Source of the DNA: Podospora pseudocomata
Taxonomy: Eukaryota; Ascomycota; Sordariomycetes; Sordariales; Podosporaceae
Length of the DNA: 64,000 nt
NCBI RefSeq assembly: GCF_035222375.1
Contig: NW_026946365.1
Span: 1,426,001 to 1,490,000 of the forward strand
Reading direction: 5' to 3'
Position 1 is the first letter of the stretch; each line of letters starts with the position of its first letter. This document shows positions 32,970-44,135 of the stretch, in pieces. The translations under genes and the position numbers were made by a program. The notes beneath the pieces are model-generated. The model did no database searches. It saw nothing but the letters and a program-made list of their open reading frames with translations, and had not been told where the DNA came from.

Positions 32970-33708
32970 AAGTTTGGGGGGGCGAGGAGGAGAGAGAATG
33001 AAATTGTTTTGTTTTTTGTTTTGTTTTTTTGGGGGGGTGGGGGATGGGGGATGAGGAGTTGATGTGGAGGATGATGATACTTGAGGTACTTACCTATGGA
33101 AATTGCTGGTTTATTAGGGTTGTTTTTATTTTATTTTTTATTTTTTTTTACATGGAAGAAATATCAAATATTATATGGGAGAAAAAAATCAAAATTTTGT
33201 GAACACAATGAAGATAAAGGAGTGGGAGTTGAAAAGACACTGCGTGGCGTTGGGGGAGGTATAAATAGGGGAAGGAAAGGGGTTGAGCATTCTGCGGTTT
33301 GTCGGCGTTGGTGCTTTTTTTTGTTCTTTTTGCAAAGGGAGCAAGCAAGCATTTCTGGGGGTTTTGTTGGTGTGCTTTTGTGTATTTTTTGAAGCATTAG
33401 GTTTTATTATGATGAGAGGATAGGCACCATTCCACGTGCATGCTTTAAATCAGCTTTAAAGGTTTTTTTGTTCACACTCTCTTATGTGCAATATCATGCA
33501 TGCTTTCCCTGCTCATAAAATCACCGGTAACACATGATATGTGAGATCCGGTGGTGTATTCCAACCCTAATAATGATGATGATGATGATGATGAGAAGCT
33601 AGAGATATTTTGTGAGTCGGTATGCCACTCAGATAGGTACTATATGCAGCCAGCCCCCTTCCCCGACCCCTGACCTCTCAACTACGACATATCTCCGTGT
33701 CAAAACCA
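32970..33708. other. intergenic 3' flanks, AT-rich
   Basis: The 739 bases separate the convergent SAC3 and amidase genes. T runs and AT-rich sequence dominate 33000-33200, and a (GAT)n run of about seven units lies at 33573-33594. No gene is seen. Confidence 0.5.
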
Positions 33709-35519
33709 TCAAAGATTCGGAGCTATTCTAGTTATTTGTTTTACCTCAACCCTCTTTGTACCCCCCACCAGCCCAGAAATACACCGGTGCGGCATCTGCA
33801 AATCGGCCCAACAGCTCGGACTCACCATAATCCTTATCATCTCCTCTCTTTTTGATGTTTTAGGCGAAACATCCTCATCGTCATCCTCCTCCTCATCCTC
33901 CTCACCGTCGTCAACATCCCCCGCAAATCTAGCCCTATTGCCGTTGGGCCATTTCCAGCTCTGGAGTCTCTCCTCTTCCCAATACCCCAGCCTTGGCTTT
34001 TCCTGTCTCTTGGGGGAGACGGGGGACACGAGCCAGGCTTCGAAGAATTCGTCCGCGTCGTCTAGGGAGGGGATGGAGTGTGGGGAGAGGGGCGAGAAGC
34101 AAAAGGAGGAGGAGAATGACACGGGAAAAGAGGTGAGGTCTGATGAGGTGGCGTTTTTATCGCTGAAGGGGTTCGAGGTATAAGGCGATATTGACCAGAG
34201 GGGTGAGGGGGTGGTTGGTGAGCGGTAGAGGGTTTGGGGGGTTGTTAACATGTTACTTTGGGGGGCCGAGCGGAAGGGGGGGATGGTGTGAGGGTCGGTG
34301 AGGAGGGTTAGTTTTGGCTTTTGGTGGATTTGGGTGTGGTTTTGGTTGTGGGTGGATGAGGGGGGTTGTGATGGGCTGTTGTTGTTGTTGTTGTTGTTGT
34401 TGTTTTTGTTGCTGTTGCTCGAGTTACTCTGCGGTTGAGAGGGGCCGTTTGGTGATTTTTCATTGTTGTTAGGATTTTCTTGCTGTTTTTCCGACGATGC
34501 CTCCTCCTCCTCTTCTTCTTCTTCTTCTTCTTCTTCTTCTTCTTCTTCTTCTTCTTCCTCGTTCTCATCCCTCTTCTTCGTCACCAGCCTCCCCCGCGGC
34601 TCCCCATCCGTATCAACCACCAACAACTCCTCCACTCCTCTCCCTAGCACCCCATACACGCTCACCTCCCCGCCCTTCACCCCCATAACAGCCGAGCTGC
34701 CCGCGTAAACCGCCTCGTCTTCCCACCCGCACCGGTTGGCAAAAACAATGATAATCTCCTCCTCCTCACCGTGCCCGCCCTGGCCCCTGATCAGCGGCTC
34801 CAACCTCCCAACCCAATATGCTATCGTCTCCAGGTCGGGCTCATCTTCCCTTCCCGTAAGGAACCGCTCCCTCATCTCCAGCGTCAGCCAGGCCATGCTA
34901 ATCATGACCAAATTCGCCTTTACCGTCAAGCAATGCCTTGCAAACTCGTAAAGATTCCAGGGGTTGGTGAAATTGTACGGGTTGATGTCCATGCAGATCC
35001 CCATCGCGGTCGTTTTCCCGGGAAAGACTGTACTCTCTGGGGAGTCAGAGTAAAAGCCGGGGCCCTCTCTGGCCCAGGTTGCGTCGGTGTAGTAGAGGAA
35101 GGATTTGCGGTAGTTTGCCACTTGGTTGCCGGAAGGGTTGACCACCAGGAGGGAGTTGTAGTACTCCCCGTTGGTGTGGGATTGGAGTTCTGGGTAGCCG
35201 ACTGCTACTGTGCAGCGGAAGGATTGGGCTTTTTGCTTGGCCCAGGAGGAGGTTGGTCCGGTGGATGGGGACTCGAGGTAGGGGGCTATCTGGGATCGGG
35301 AGCGGAAGTTGTAGCCTTTTCGTGCGTGTTAGTTGTCCGTGTGGGTGATGGTAAGGGAGAGAGATAAATACCGGAAAAGGACATCTCGGGGAGGACTAAT
35401 AAGTCGAGTCCCTGATCGAGTTGTTCTGATGCCGAGGCAGCGAGGACTGCGTCGGCTTTGGACATGTTCTTTTCAACCTCGCCCACTTGGGGGGAGAACT
35501 GAAGACAGGCTATCCTCAT
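33709..35519 (-). CDS. NTA1: protein N-terminal asparagine/glutamine amidohydrolase (NTA1 type)
   Basis: Two exons, 35519-35372 and 35315-33709 (55-nt intron, GTATTT...AAG with a CTAAC branch), give 584 residues. NTA1 deamidates N-terminal Asn and Gln, exposing Asp or Glu for the Arg/N-degron pathway. The nitrilase triad is visible: Glu45 in LPEMSFSG, Lys120 in YRKSFLYYTD, Cys157 in GICMDINP. The block NPYNFTNPWNLYEFA after the cysteine is typical of NTA1. The catalytic region is interrupted after residue 300 by a run of more than 20 Glu coded by GAA/GAG triplets (34500-34560) and then an Asn run (34378-34405), so the protein is over 100 residues longer than yeast Nta1. The end is Ser/Pro-rich and then acidic. 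The runs look like expanded triplets in a surface loop. Confidence 0.85.
34497..34562. repeat. coding (TTC)n triplet run (poly-Glu on the minus strand)
   Basis: About twenty TTC or CTC triplets follow one another, read as Glu by the amidase gene. It is a pure trinucleotide microsatellite in its central part. Confidence 0.85.
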
Positions 35520-37101
35520 TTTGCTGCGTGTCTGTGCCGTGATGCCGGTGCAGATTTACATGGCGATTGATAATTAGGTGTTTGGTGTGTTTTGGTGTGT
35601 GGGCAGGTGATATATATCGTGTGACGCTCGGCAGGTGAGCGAGCGTAAATGGGTTGCAGGTCCAGCCTGGTTGTTTTGCTGGGAATGCTGTCGAAAGTGA
35701 TGATTGATGATAAGTTGTGGACTTCAGTCGTAGCTGAGATATGGCCCTCCTCTAGGTGATATAAACCTCAACCAAATGCTTCCCTGTGGCGTAGATGCCC
35801 TCTCAGTTCGAGCAAAGATAGAGCTAACGTCCCTGTAGGGAATACGCACAGGTCCTGAGCGTGGCCCCCAACTGCCCATTCGCTGTGTGGTTCGCCGTGC
35901 GGTTCGCTGTGTGGCTCGCTGTGTGGTTCGCTGTGTGGTGTGTGTGTGTGTGTGTGTGTGGCTGTGATATTTTTAGGCACCCCTTTAGCCACCTGTCTGG
36001 TGTGACACCCAACTTCTTTTTCAGATTTATCAAACACACCACCTGGTCTTCCCACGTTTGCTCGGCTGTTGCGTTTCTTTCCCATGCATGCGTACAAGCG
36101 GCACGGACTCGGGGACTCCCTCTAGCATCTCACTTGATAAAATCAGCCTTCGCTAACGGAACGTCGGAGGTTCTCTTTCTCTCGGACCACTTGTCGGACC
36201 TGCCCAGAGGCCCCTTCGGTAGATGGCATTTCACATGCCACATCAGATATTTGAAACAAACTTAATCCTTTGTTTCAAGAGCAGTGAAACTCATCATCAG
36301 AGAGCTTCATGATCTGATCGTGGGGGGGGAGGGGGGGGTGACTACCACCGGTGTTTTGGAAAGGTAAGAAGCGAGTGTTACTTACGGGTATGTGAAGAAG
36401 AGGTAATTTTAGAGTCAACATATGCATATATCGTTGGGAAAGACAAAAATGTCGTCGATGCAAGTGAGACTGTAAAGTTGCCTGGAGGAGGGGAAGGGGG
36501 ACGGGGAGGACGGCGAAGCTGATTGGCCAGCCCTATCGGCGCCGGATTGGGTCTAGACTTTGTTACGTGGGGCTGGTCTGTGCTTGTCTGTCTGCAAACA
36601 CCACAAGCCATCATCATCGTGAATCTCGATGTCGGAAACTTGCCGCGATTCAAGTGGACGGCAGGAGGTGTGAAGTGTTCGGGAGCCTTTTTGATAATTC
36701 AGGTGGCGAAGAACTCATCGTCGAGACTGTCTTGTTTGGATTGGGTACTGTTCGTCGTTCGTGTCCAATATTGGATCTGGTACCACATCTCGATGCTACC
36801 TACTTAGTCGTCGTTTTATTTTGAGTTGGCTTTGAGGCTATCGCAAATAAAAGGGGTACCTTAAACAATAGCATTGGAAACTCTTGCCCCCGGTGTCACG
36901 AGAGGGGGTCGGTGCTAGCATGACTTGCGTGTCGTGGTAGGCAGCCGTTTGAACCACCATGAAGCGAGTGAGTGAAGCCTCAGAATCTGTTGCTCATTTT
37001 TCCCCCCTGTTGTGAGTCTGGAATTTGTCCAGCAGTTTCACCATGAGCTTTGCTTTTGCTTGAACTTGCGGAATCTGAGACGACAAGACGAGGGAGCAAA
37101 A
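35520..37101. other. intergenic region with TG array and minisatellite
   Basis: No gene is convincing in these 1.6 kb, which hold the divergent promoters of the amidase and the claudin-like gene. At 35881-35938 units of the type TTCGCTGTGTGG repeat about five times and run into a pure (TG)n at 35938-35960. A 134-codon frame over this array (FAVWLAVWFAV pattern) is a product of the repeat. Confidence 0.5.
35881..35960. repeat. minisatellite joined to (TG)n
   Basis: Imperfect 12-mers TTCGCTGTGTGG and GCTCGCTGTGTGG alternate, followed by about eleven TG units; the array probably grew out of the TG run. Confidence 0.8.
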
Positions 37102-37833
37102 ATGTCGTCCCAAACAGCGAGTTACATGGGAGTGGTGGTTGGGTCGGTGACCTGTGAGTCTCCCTTATCATATCTTGTATCCATACGACCGACCACCTCC
37201 CCCTTTTGAGCAGCTGCTAACTGCTAACCCTCCTCCATAGCAACCTTCTCAGCCCTCATCTCCCTCACCTCCCCAACCTGGATAGTCTACCAACTCTCCC
37301 ACCCCAGAGTCTACGACCACATCGGCCTCTTCACCCGCTGCTCCCGTTCTGCCTGCGTCCCCTTCCCCTCTACCGGGTTCTGCTCCTCCCTCACCATCCC
37401 CGTATCCCATATCCCTCTCCACCCCCGTGGCAATCCTCCCACCCCACCATTCTGCACCAAATGGCGCTCTGCCGGTTTCCTGGTCAACATATCCGTAGGC
37501 CTCAACCTCGTCTCCCTCGTCGTCGCAGCTCTCCTCCTCCTCGGCAACGCCCACGAGCCCCACTCCTACCACATGCCCAGAAAGCACGGCACGAGAATCA
37601 TGGCTGTTTTGATGATGATTGCCGGGGCGATGGAGCTTGGAGCGGTGGCGATGGTTTCTGAGCTGAAGGAGTATGAAGAGATGTTCCAGGTTCCTGGGTA
37701 TGAACACGGCCAGGCGTGGTGGGTTGGGTTGGGAGGGGGAGTGTTGAGTCTGATCATGGGGTTGGGGGTTGGGCTTGTGAGATTGATGAACCTGCCTGAG
37801 CGGACGGGAGAGGGTGTTGATGGTGAGGTGTAA
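37102..37833 (+). CDS. four-helix membrane protein, claudin-like
   Basis: Two exons, 37102-37153 and 37241-37833, give 214 residues. The first hydrophobic segment is at about 7-30 (MGVVVGSVTSTFSALISL), followed by an external loop with GLFTRCSRSAC and further cysteines, then three more hydrophobic segments (about 108-132, 145-165 and 183-205). A Gly-Leu-Phe/Trp pattern followed by paired Cys in the first loop is the mark of the claudin/PMP22/Sur7-like superfamily, where the cysteines form a disulfide. Fungal members act at the plasma membrane or cell-wall interface; the exact role here is unknown. The start is the ATG just before a clean GTGAGT intron with a GCTAAC branch. Its downstream flank holds a GGAGCA minisatellite. 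Confidence 0.7.
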
Positions 37834-37947
37834 ATTAAGATGGTGATGATGGAAAATGATGGTGGGTTTGATTGGGAAAAAGAAAAAGTAAATAGCATCT
37901 GTTGATCAAAAAGCATCGGGCATCTTCAATATCAAGAAATGTGTCGT

Positions 37948-37987
<40 letters not shown>

Positions 37988-38161
37988 GGGAGCGGGAGTG
38001 GGAGCAGGAGCAGGAGTGGGAGCAGGAGCAGGAGTGGGAGTGGGAGCAACCACCTTCTACCGAGAGGGGGGTTGGCCAGTGAACTTTTGCTTTTTCTTAT
38101 TATTAATTTTTTGCAATTCCAGTAGTCTCATCACAACAATTATCTACCGATCTCCTCTCAC
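37834..38161. other. 3' flank with GGAGCA minisatellite
   Basis: This is the short space between two convergent genes. Most of it is the purine array described next; no gene is seen. Confidence 0.5.
37948..38048. repeat. (GGAGCA)n hexamer minisatellite
   Basis: About sixteen purine-rich hexamers, GGAGCA with variants GGAGCG and GGAGTG, follow one another. The order of variants suggests later duplication of a longer block. It lies in the 3' flank of the claudin-like gene. Confidence 0.9.
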
Positions 38162-40555
38162 CTACAAATCACTCGCCTCCTTTACCCACCCAACATGTGC
38201 CTCCCACCCCTCCCAAACCTCCGTCCTGAAGTTCTCCTCCATCACCCCCCAATCCACAACCCCCTGCTCCCTCTCTTCCATCTTCGGTTCTTTCCAGTCC
38301 TCATCAAACACCCACTCCTCCCCTCCACATCCCACCACGGTATTCCTGTACCACTCGTCCTCTTCAACACCCACCACCTTCACCTCTCCCAAATCAATCC
38401 CTTCCCCCTTGTCCCCCTCCCTGACCAAAACCACCACCCTCTCCCCACCCTTGATCTTCATCCCCGCCACCACACCCTTCGTGTCCCCCTCGGCCCTAAC
38501 CTCGTAAACCACTCCCTTCTCATCCTCACTCACGACCCTCCAAACCTTCACCTCAACCCTCCCCCCGTTTCCCAGCGTCACACCCCCCCTCACCCACCCC
38601 AACCACTTCGTCAGGGTCCCCTTAACCTCCCACTCCCCACCCCCAGGAGTCTTGACCTCAATCCCCAAAACCCACTCACTCAACACCCACGTCGGTCCGC
38701 TGGCCCACCCATGCGCGAGAGAGTTCCTCGCCCGGGAAGGGTAAGCAGGATACTGAACATCCCCATCAATCCTGAACCCCTCCGCAAGCGTGCTCCCATT
38801 ATTAAACCCATCCCCATTGACCAGATGGCCCCATTCCAACAACATCAGCTCCACCGCCGTGTCCACCTCCCCAGAGTGGACATGCCCCAGCAGTTCAAAC
38901 CCACTGGCAAAAGGACTGATGGTGTTTGGAAACTCTGGACACGGAGCCCCGTGTTTTAGCCACCTCCTTCTCAACTTCTGCGAGATCTGCCGTCTGGTAG
39001 GCGGGCCGTGTGGCAACGGGGAGGGTGCTCGAGAGGGTGATTTGGGTGACCGGAAGGGCAACCCCGAGGGAGCGAGGTTCGCGCCTGAGATCAACAACCA
39101 GGAGTTCCCATCCTGGGGGAGGACGGGGCTGTACGGCTGTCCCTTTTCGGGGTAGCAGCTCCTCTGGCCGATGTTGTCTGAAAACAGGCCCGTCTCGGGA
39201 CAGTACAGCCTGCTGAAGCCGGTCTCAAGTCTTGTCTGGGTGGCTGCCCAGAGAGGGGGGACGTCACGACCTAGCCAACTGGCCAGGGTGGCTGAGCGGG
39301 AGAGGACGGTGTGCAGGAGCGCCGAAGCCTCAAGGTTGTGCCCCGTCATCCCCGGCCTCAACCAGTCCGCCGTGCTCGTGACGTGGACAAGCCCCATGTC
39401 ATCCACAATCGAGATGGAGTGGTGCAGCGCAAAGAGGTACCGTCCCCAGATCTCACCCAGCCAGCCCAGATCCCCCGACCACAAAACATACCCAAACACC
39501 CCAAGCAAACTGTGCAGATGATACGTGTCGCTGAACTCCCTATTCTCCGTAACCCCCATCGGCGGCCCCGCATACGGCAGTCGCCCGTCGAAATACTGAT
39601 TTTTGAAAATCACCCGAAGCGCGTTCTTGACGCTGACCCAATCAGAAGTCGACACCGCAATGGAAGGTATGGCAATAAACATGTCCCCCGGCCAAACCAT
39701 CCTATCCCTCTTCGCCCCATCGGTGGTGACCGACCCCCCCTCCGAGATGGTGAAATTGCTGTACCACGACCCGGCAGGCGAGCGGTTGTGGTCAACAACA
39801 CGGTTGTAGTCGATCAGCGCGCCCCCTTCTCTCGGGTCGATGCTGCCGAGCTGGAGCGTGTACGCCCCCGCGTACCAGATCTTGTTCAGCAGGTCGCTTG
39901 AAGAAGAAAAGTACCCCGTGTACGCCTCCCTTCCGTTGTCGCCCTGAGACGGAAACGAGGAGCAGCTCACCCGGACCTCCGAGATGGCAATCCGTTTCTT
40001 CTTCCTCCCCAAGCCCGAGATTCTCCCCCCCATCCCCACCCCCCAAAACCATCCTTGGCCCCCATCCCCGTCCCCATCCCCGTCCCCATCCCCGTCCCCA
40101 TCCTTGGGGACATGCAGAGTAAAATACCCAAACGCCCCCCTCACAAACTCCCTCCCAACACAAACCTCCCCCGGTCCCTCCACCCCCAACCGCAGAGGCA
40201 GGTCCCTCATCCGCCTGTCAGTCGTCGCGTCCGGCACCGGTCCGGCAAAGAGATACGACTCCGAGTACGCCAGACTGACCTCCTCCAACCCCCCCTCGAC
40301 ACCCTCAACGACAAGACAGACCCTCCCAGAGATGTTCTCCCCAAACTCCCAGCTCACCCACCCCCCCTCCCCGATCCTCACCGTCCCCTCCTCAACGTCA
40401 ACATCAACATCCCCTTCCGTCTTCCATATTCCCCTCGGCACAATCCTCCTCTTGTCCTCGGGCGCGCGTATATACCTCTCCCAAGGCCCCTTCCACCCCT
40501 TTCTCCCTTCAACCTCACACAGACACAATAACCAAACAAGCACAAAAACTCTCAT
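38162..40555 (-). CDS. secreted glycoside hydrolase, GH78 alpha-L-rhamnosidase-like
   Basis: A single exon of 797 residues from the ATG at 40555, the first ATG of the frame. MRVFVLVWLLCLCEVEG is a good signal peptide, so the enzyme is likely secreted. After an N-terminal beta-sandwich region come the features of the (alpha/alpha)6 barrel: FSSSSDLLNKIWYAGAYTLQL, then the active-site motif DGAKRDRMVWPGD (about 278-290), as in GH78, and later TADWLRPGMTGHN and the family block LAHGWASGPTW. GH78 enzymes remove terminal L-rhamnose from plant glycosides or pectin. The subgroup may have another specificity. A Gly-Asp repeat (near 155-170) comes from a 12-bp tandem repeat around 40062-40100. No carbohydrate-binding module is seen. 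Confidence 0.82.
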   Translation of the reverse strand: MRVFVLVWLLCLCEVEGRKGWKGPWERYIRAPEDKRRIVPRGIWKTEGDVDVDVEEGTVRIGEGGWVSWEFGENISGRVCLVVEGVEGGLEEVSLAYSESYLFAGPVPDATTDRRMRDLPLRLGVEGPGEVCVGREFVRGAFGYFTLHVPKDGDGDGDGDGDGDGGQGWFWGVGMGGRISGLGRKKKRIAISEVRVSCSSFPSQGDNGREAYTGYFSSSSDLLNKIWYAGAYTLQLGSIDPREGGALIDYNRVVDHNRSPAGSWYSNFTISEGGSVTTDGAKRDRMVWPGDMFIAIPSIAVSTSDWVSVKNALRVIFKNQYFDGRLPYAGPPMGVTENREFSDTYHLHSLLGVFGYVLWSGDLGWLGEIWGRYLFALHHSISIVDDMGLVHVTSTADWLRPGMTGHNLEASALLHTVLSRSATLASWLGRDVPPLWAATQTRLETGFSRLYCPETGLFSDNIGQRSCYPEKGQPYSPVLPQDGNSWLLISGANLAPSGLPFRSPKSPSRAPSPLPHGPPTRRQISQKLRRRWLKHGAPCPEFPNTISPFASGFELLGHVHSGEVDTAVELMLLEWGHLVNGDGFNNGSTLAEGFRIDGDVQYPAYPSRARNSLAHGWASGPTWVLSEWVLGIEVKTPGGGEWEVKGTLTKWLGWVRGGVTLGNGGRVEVKVWRVVSEDEKGVVYEVRAEGDTKGVVAGMKIKGGERVVVLVREGDKGEGIDLGEVKVVGVEEDEWYRNTVVGCGGEEWVFDEDWKEPKMEEREQGVVDWGVMEENFRTEVWEGWEAHVGWVKEASDL

Positions 40556-41594
40556 GTTGAGTTGCTGAACAAAACCCGCCGACAACAAATCAACCGTCGT
40601 TAGACATGATCTGATCTACGTCTCCCCCCCGCACTCAGCCGCAGCCAGACATTCAAACGCAAACGGAATGATACCCCGCCATCCATCCATCCCTCCCTAC
40701 ATCACATTCCTCACATTTCATTGGCAGATGGTCACCACATCATACAACAATACAAATCTAGCATTTCATTTGTCCCGAAACCTACACAACACAGAGAAAA
40801 ACTAGAACTAATAACTAGCCCACTCGAGTCCCGCAAGCCTCGCTTCGTCAATGAGAAACAACAAAGAAAAAGAAAGAGAAAAAGAGAAAAAGAGATGTAT
40901 CACTATTCCTCCTCTCAGGCACAAAATAGCTTTCTACCAGATCAACCACATCACTTGATGTGTGATAATCCTTGCTACCCTAGCCAAAAGAAGCATGATA
41001 CACCCTCCCCCTTTTTTCTTACCCTTCCACCCTGCTCATTGACACAAAAAGCCAGACATTTCCCCAATCGCTGCGGTCCATGCACTAGCAATGGCCGTCC
41101 AAAAGGGTTGGGTATATCCGTTATAAAGCCTCCCAGACCATGTGTGCTCCCACCCCAGGCCTGGTCCTCCTCCTCCTCCTCCTCCTCCTCTGCGCGCCTG
41201 GGCTCGCGCTCCTTCGTGTGTCCTCGCTAGGGTAGGAGCTATCAAGCTACCTTTCAGACCCTTTTTTTTCTTTTCTCCTTCTCTCCTCGGCTGGCAACCG
41301 CGCCCCTCCAATCATGCATCACTGCTAGTCGTGCTCTCCGTCGTCTCGCCGGTTGCCGCTGAAAACAAAATTAAGATAACGCCCGGGTGAGGTGTTGTGT
41401 GTGTGTTTGGGTGGGGGATATTGGGTAGTGTGTTATTGGTGGTGTTGTGACTGCGGAATGGTCGGCGTCGAGTGGTAAGTCTGGGAGCTATGGGATCGAC
41501 CAGTCTTCTAGGCCGTGCCAGGACCTTCCTCTGCAAGGACCCCAACCCAAGAAACCGTCTTCGAGCAAGTGCTGTCTTGCAGCGCCAAGGCTCT
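40556..41594. other. intergenic region
   Basis: The first 200 bases are the promoter of the GH78 gene (C-rich, with CATC repeats near 40678-40692). The rest is the 3' flank of importin alpha, with purine-rich (40855-40895) and CTC-rich (41160-41195) tracts. No gene is seen. Confidence 0.5.
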
Positions 41595-43520
41595 TTACAT
41601 ATCCATCGACTCGGTGCCATTGGCGCCGAAGTTGAAGCCGCCCTGGCCGCCCTGCTGGGCACCGTTCGCACCGAAGCCAAACTGCTGAGGCTGGCCCATA
41701 GACTCATCCGCGTTCTCCTCCTCGTCCGAGAAGTACTTCTCGATGATGTTGTACGCCTTCATGTAAATCTCCTCGTTGGCGTTGGTCTGGCAGTCGTGGA
41801 TCTTTTCCATACCACCGCACTCCTCGATAAACAGAGCAAATCTGTTGATCGACTCGGGTCCGTCGCCGGCAGCCTGCTTGTCAAGATCACCGACCTTGAG
41901 GATGTTCTCCAAACCATCGAGGGCGACCTGGATGATTTTGTTATCCGGGCAGGCGAGGAGATCGCAGAGGGGCTTGATGCAGCCCTGTTGAACCAAGTAG
42001 CGGATCTGCTCGGGCTTCTGCAGACCACCCGACGTGGCGTTGCTGATTGCCCAGCAGGCCTCCTTACGCGTCTTGAGATCGCCGTTGGAGAGCAGATGAA
42101 TCAAAGGAGGAATGATGTTGGCGTCAATAACCGACTGGATCTGAGCCGAGTTGCCGGCCGTGATGTTGGAGATGGTCCAGCAGGCCTCCTTGCGAATGCC
42201 GTCCTTGTTGGAGCTCAACAGAGACAAAAGGCAGGGCAAAGCGCCGCAGTTGATGATGACCTGGGTCTGAACGTCGTCGCCGGTGACTATGTTGCCGACG
42301 GAGCGGAGTGCTGGGGTCTGAACAGAGGTCGAGGCGTGCATGAGGAGCTCCACAAGACGGCGGGGGATGCCAGCCTCAATGACGGCTTGGATCTTGTCAT
42401 TGGCACCGTCGGAGAGATAAGAGATAGCCCAGCACGCGTCGATCAAGACCTCGTCATCCAGAGAATAGACCAGCTTGGCGAGAACTGGAAGGGCGGGGGC
42501 AATCTAGAGCAAAAAGAACATCAGCATCGTGCGACACGAAGAACAGGGGACAACATACGGTAGCCCAGTCGGGCTGGGGAGCCTTGCCGCGGCAAAAGTT
42601 GCTCAAGGTCCAGGTGGCATTTCTGAGCATGGAAAGCTTGCGGCTGTCACCGAGAAGAGCAAGGAGAGGGCGGAGGGCACCCTGGGCCAGGACGAAATCA
42701 CGGCAGCTGGGACTATCACCGGCAATGTTGCCCAAAGCCCACACGGCCTGCTCGCGGACATCGGGTTCGGGACTGCCCAGGAGCTCGACGAAGATGGGAA
42801 CGGCACCGGCCTCGATAACAACCTGGGTCTGCGCAGCAGAGCCCGAGGCAATGTTGGTAAGAGCCCAGGCGGCCTCGAACTGGACAAGAGTGTGGGGAGA
42901 GCGGAGGAACTCGACGAAGCGGCTCACAACGCCAGTCTTGATGACCTCTTCGATTGGGGGGTTGCGCTCCTTGCTGAGCAGTTTGCGGAACTTGGTGGTG
43001 GCCTGGATCTGAGCGTCAATCTGTTCCGAGAAGACGCCAGCCACCATCTGAGGGAGGTCCTCGTTGAGCTGCGCACATTTTCCGTCAGCATTTTGTCTGC
43101 AGCGAGGTTTGCTGCCGAATGCGGCCCCAGTCGGCCCAGCAGCAGCCGCAACACGCAGCGGGGTACAAGTGGGGTGGAAATGAGAGGATGATGCTGGAGC
43201 GCAAAATCGACACCTTGGGGTAGGGCAGAGGACGCGATGCAGCGGGAAGCAACAGCGCCTCGCATGGAATACCGTCGTAAACATACCTGAGACTCGCTGG
43301 GAGGGTTCTCATCGTCACTGTCGGGGGCAGCACCGAGAGACGCGCCAGGACGGTCTGCACCAGTGCCAATGCCACGGCGCTTGGCCAAGTTCTCCTCGCG
43401 CTTCGCCTTGCGGATCTCAACCTGCTGCTCCTCACGGCGGCGACGAAGCTCCTCGGGCTTGAATGTGTTCTTCGCCTTGAACTGAGTTCTGCGATGTTCG
43501 GGGATGTAACGTTCAGACAT
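41595..43520 (-). CDS. SRP1: importin subunit alpha (karyopherin alpha)
   Basis: Three exons, 43520-43287, 43068-42559 and 42503-41595, give 550 residues; introns are 218 and 55 nt. Importin alpha binds nuclear localisation signals and hands cargo to importin beta. Residues 1-65 are the importin-beta-binding domain, with basic clusters RRRREEQ and [13 protein letters not shown]. Ten armadillo repeats follow, with the Trp-Asn ladder clear in [36 protein letters not shown] and WAISNATSG. The C-terminal tail is acidic, then Gly/Gln/Asn-rich. Length and start ([15 protein letters not shown]) agree with fungal homologues. It shares a 615-bp divergent promoter with POT1. A 363-codon frame on the opposite strand is an antisense shadow. 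Confidence 0.96.
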
Positions 43521-44135
43521 GATGTCGGTTTCGCCGATGGGAGATGGGCCGTGGTGGGTATGGCAGGCAGTTTGAGGTGAGCCAGTCGATAGACAGATAG
43601 ATAGAACGATGGACCAGACCAGGCGGCGGGGGATGTCGGGTAGACAGTGAACTTTGATAGAGTCAGGCTTTCGCAGGCCCAAGTGATGATGGTGGAATGC
43701 ACGATGGGGAAAAGTTTTTCGTTGGGTGATGAAAGAAGTTGGAGTGAAGAGACTTTGAAAATAGGTAGGGTCTTGCTCTGGGCTTTCTCTCGCCTGGCGC
43801 CCGCCCCGCCCCGCAGCGCATGGATCAGTTTTGGCCTAGTTGTGCCCCACCCTCCCACCACACCTTTCGAGTCAGCCAGCGCTGCCTTGTGGCTGTGGCT
43901 GTGGCTGCCTGAGGCCACAACCAAACTACCCCTCCATGGCCAAAATGGCCCAAGACAAAAGGAGGGCACGGGCCACAGCACATGCTCCCGCGATGGGTTG
44001 GTGAGCAGGTGGAAGCGCTTTGATTAGATAGTGTAGACCAGACGCGCCCCGCGGCTTTCCAAGACGCGTTGAGTGTATCTCCCCCACCTTTGTCCATATT
44101 TGACCTAGGAGTTCCTTTGCTCAGCACAGTCAACC
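43521..44135. promoter_or_regulatory. shared divergent promoter of importin alpha and POT1
   Basis: The 615 bases separate the two starts. TGTGGC units (43891-43905) and palindromic GGCCA-type elements (43924-43952) are seen. No reading frame is convincing. Confidence 0.5.

Noticed and set aside
35861-36265. A 134-codon frame with FAVWLAVWFAV repeats
   Set aside because: It is produced by the TTCGCTGTGTGG minisatellite and TG array and has no family likeness.
41472-42563. A 363-codon plus-strand frame over importin alpha
   Set aside because: It mirrors armadillo-repeat codons on the true strand; importin alpha is certain.
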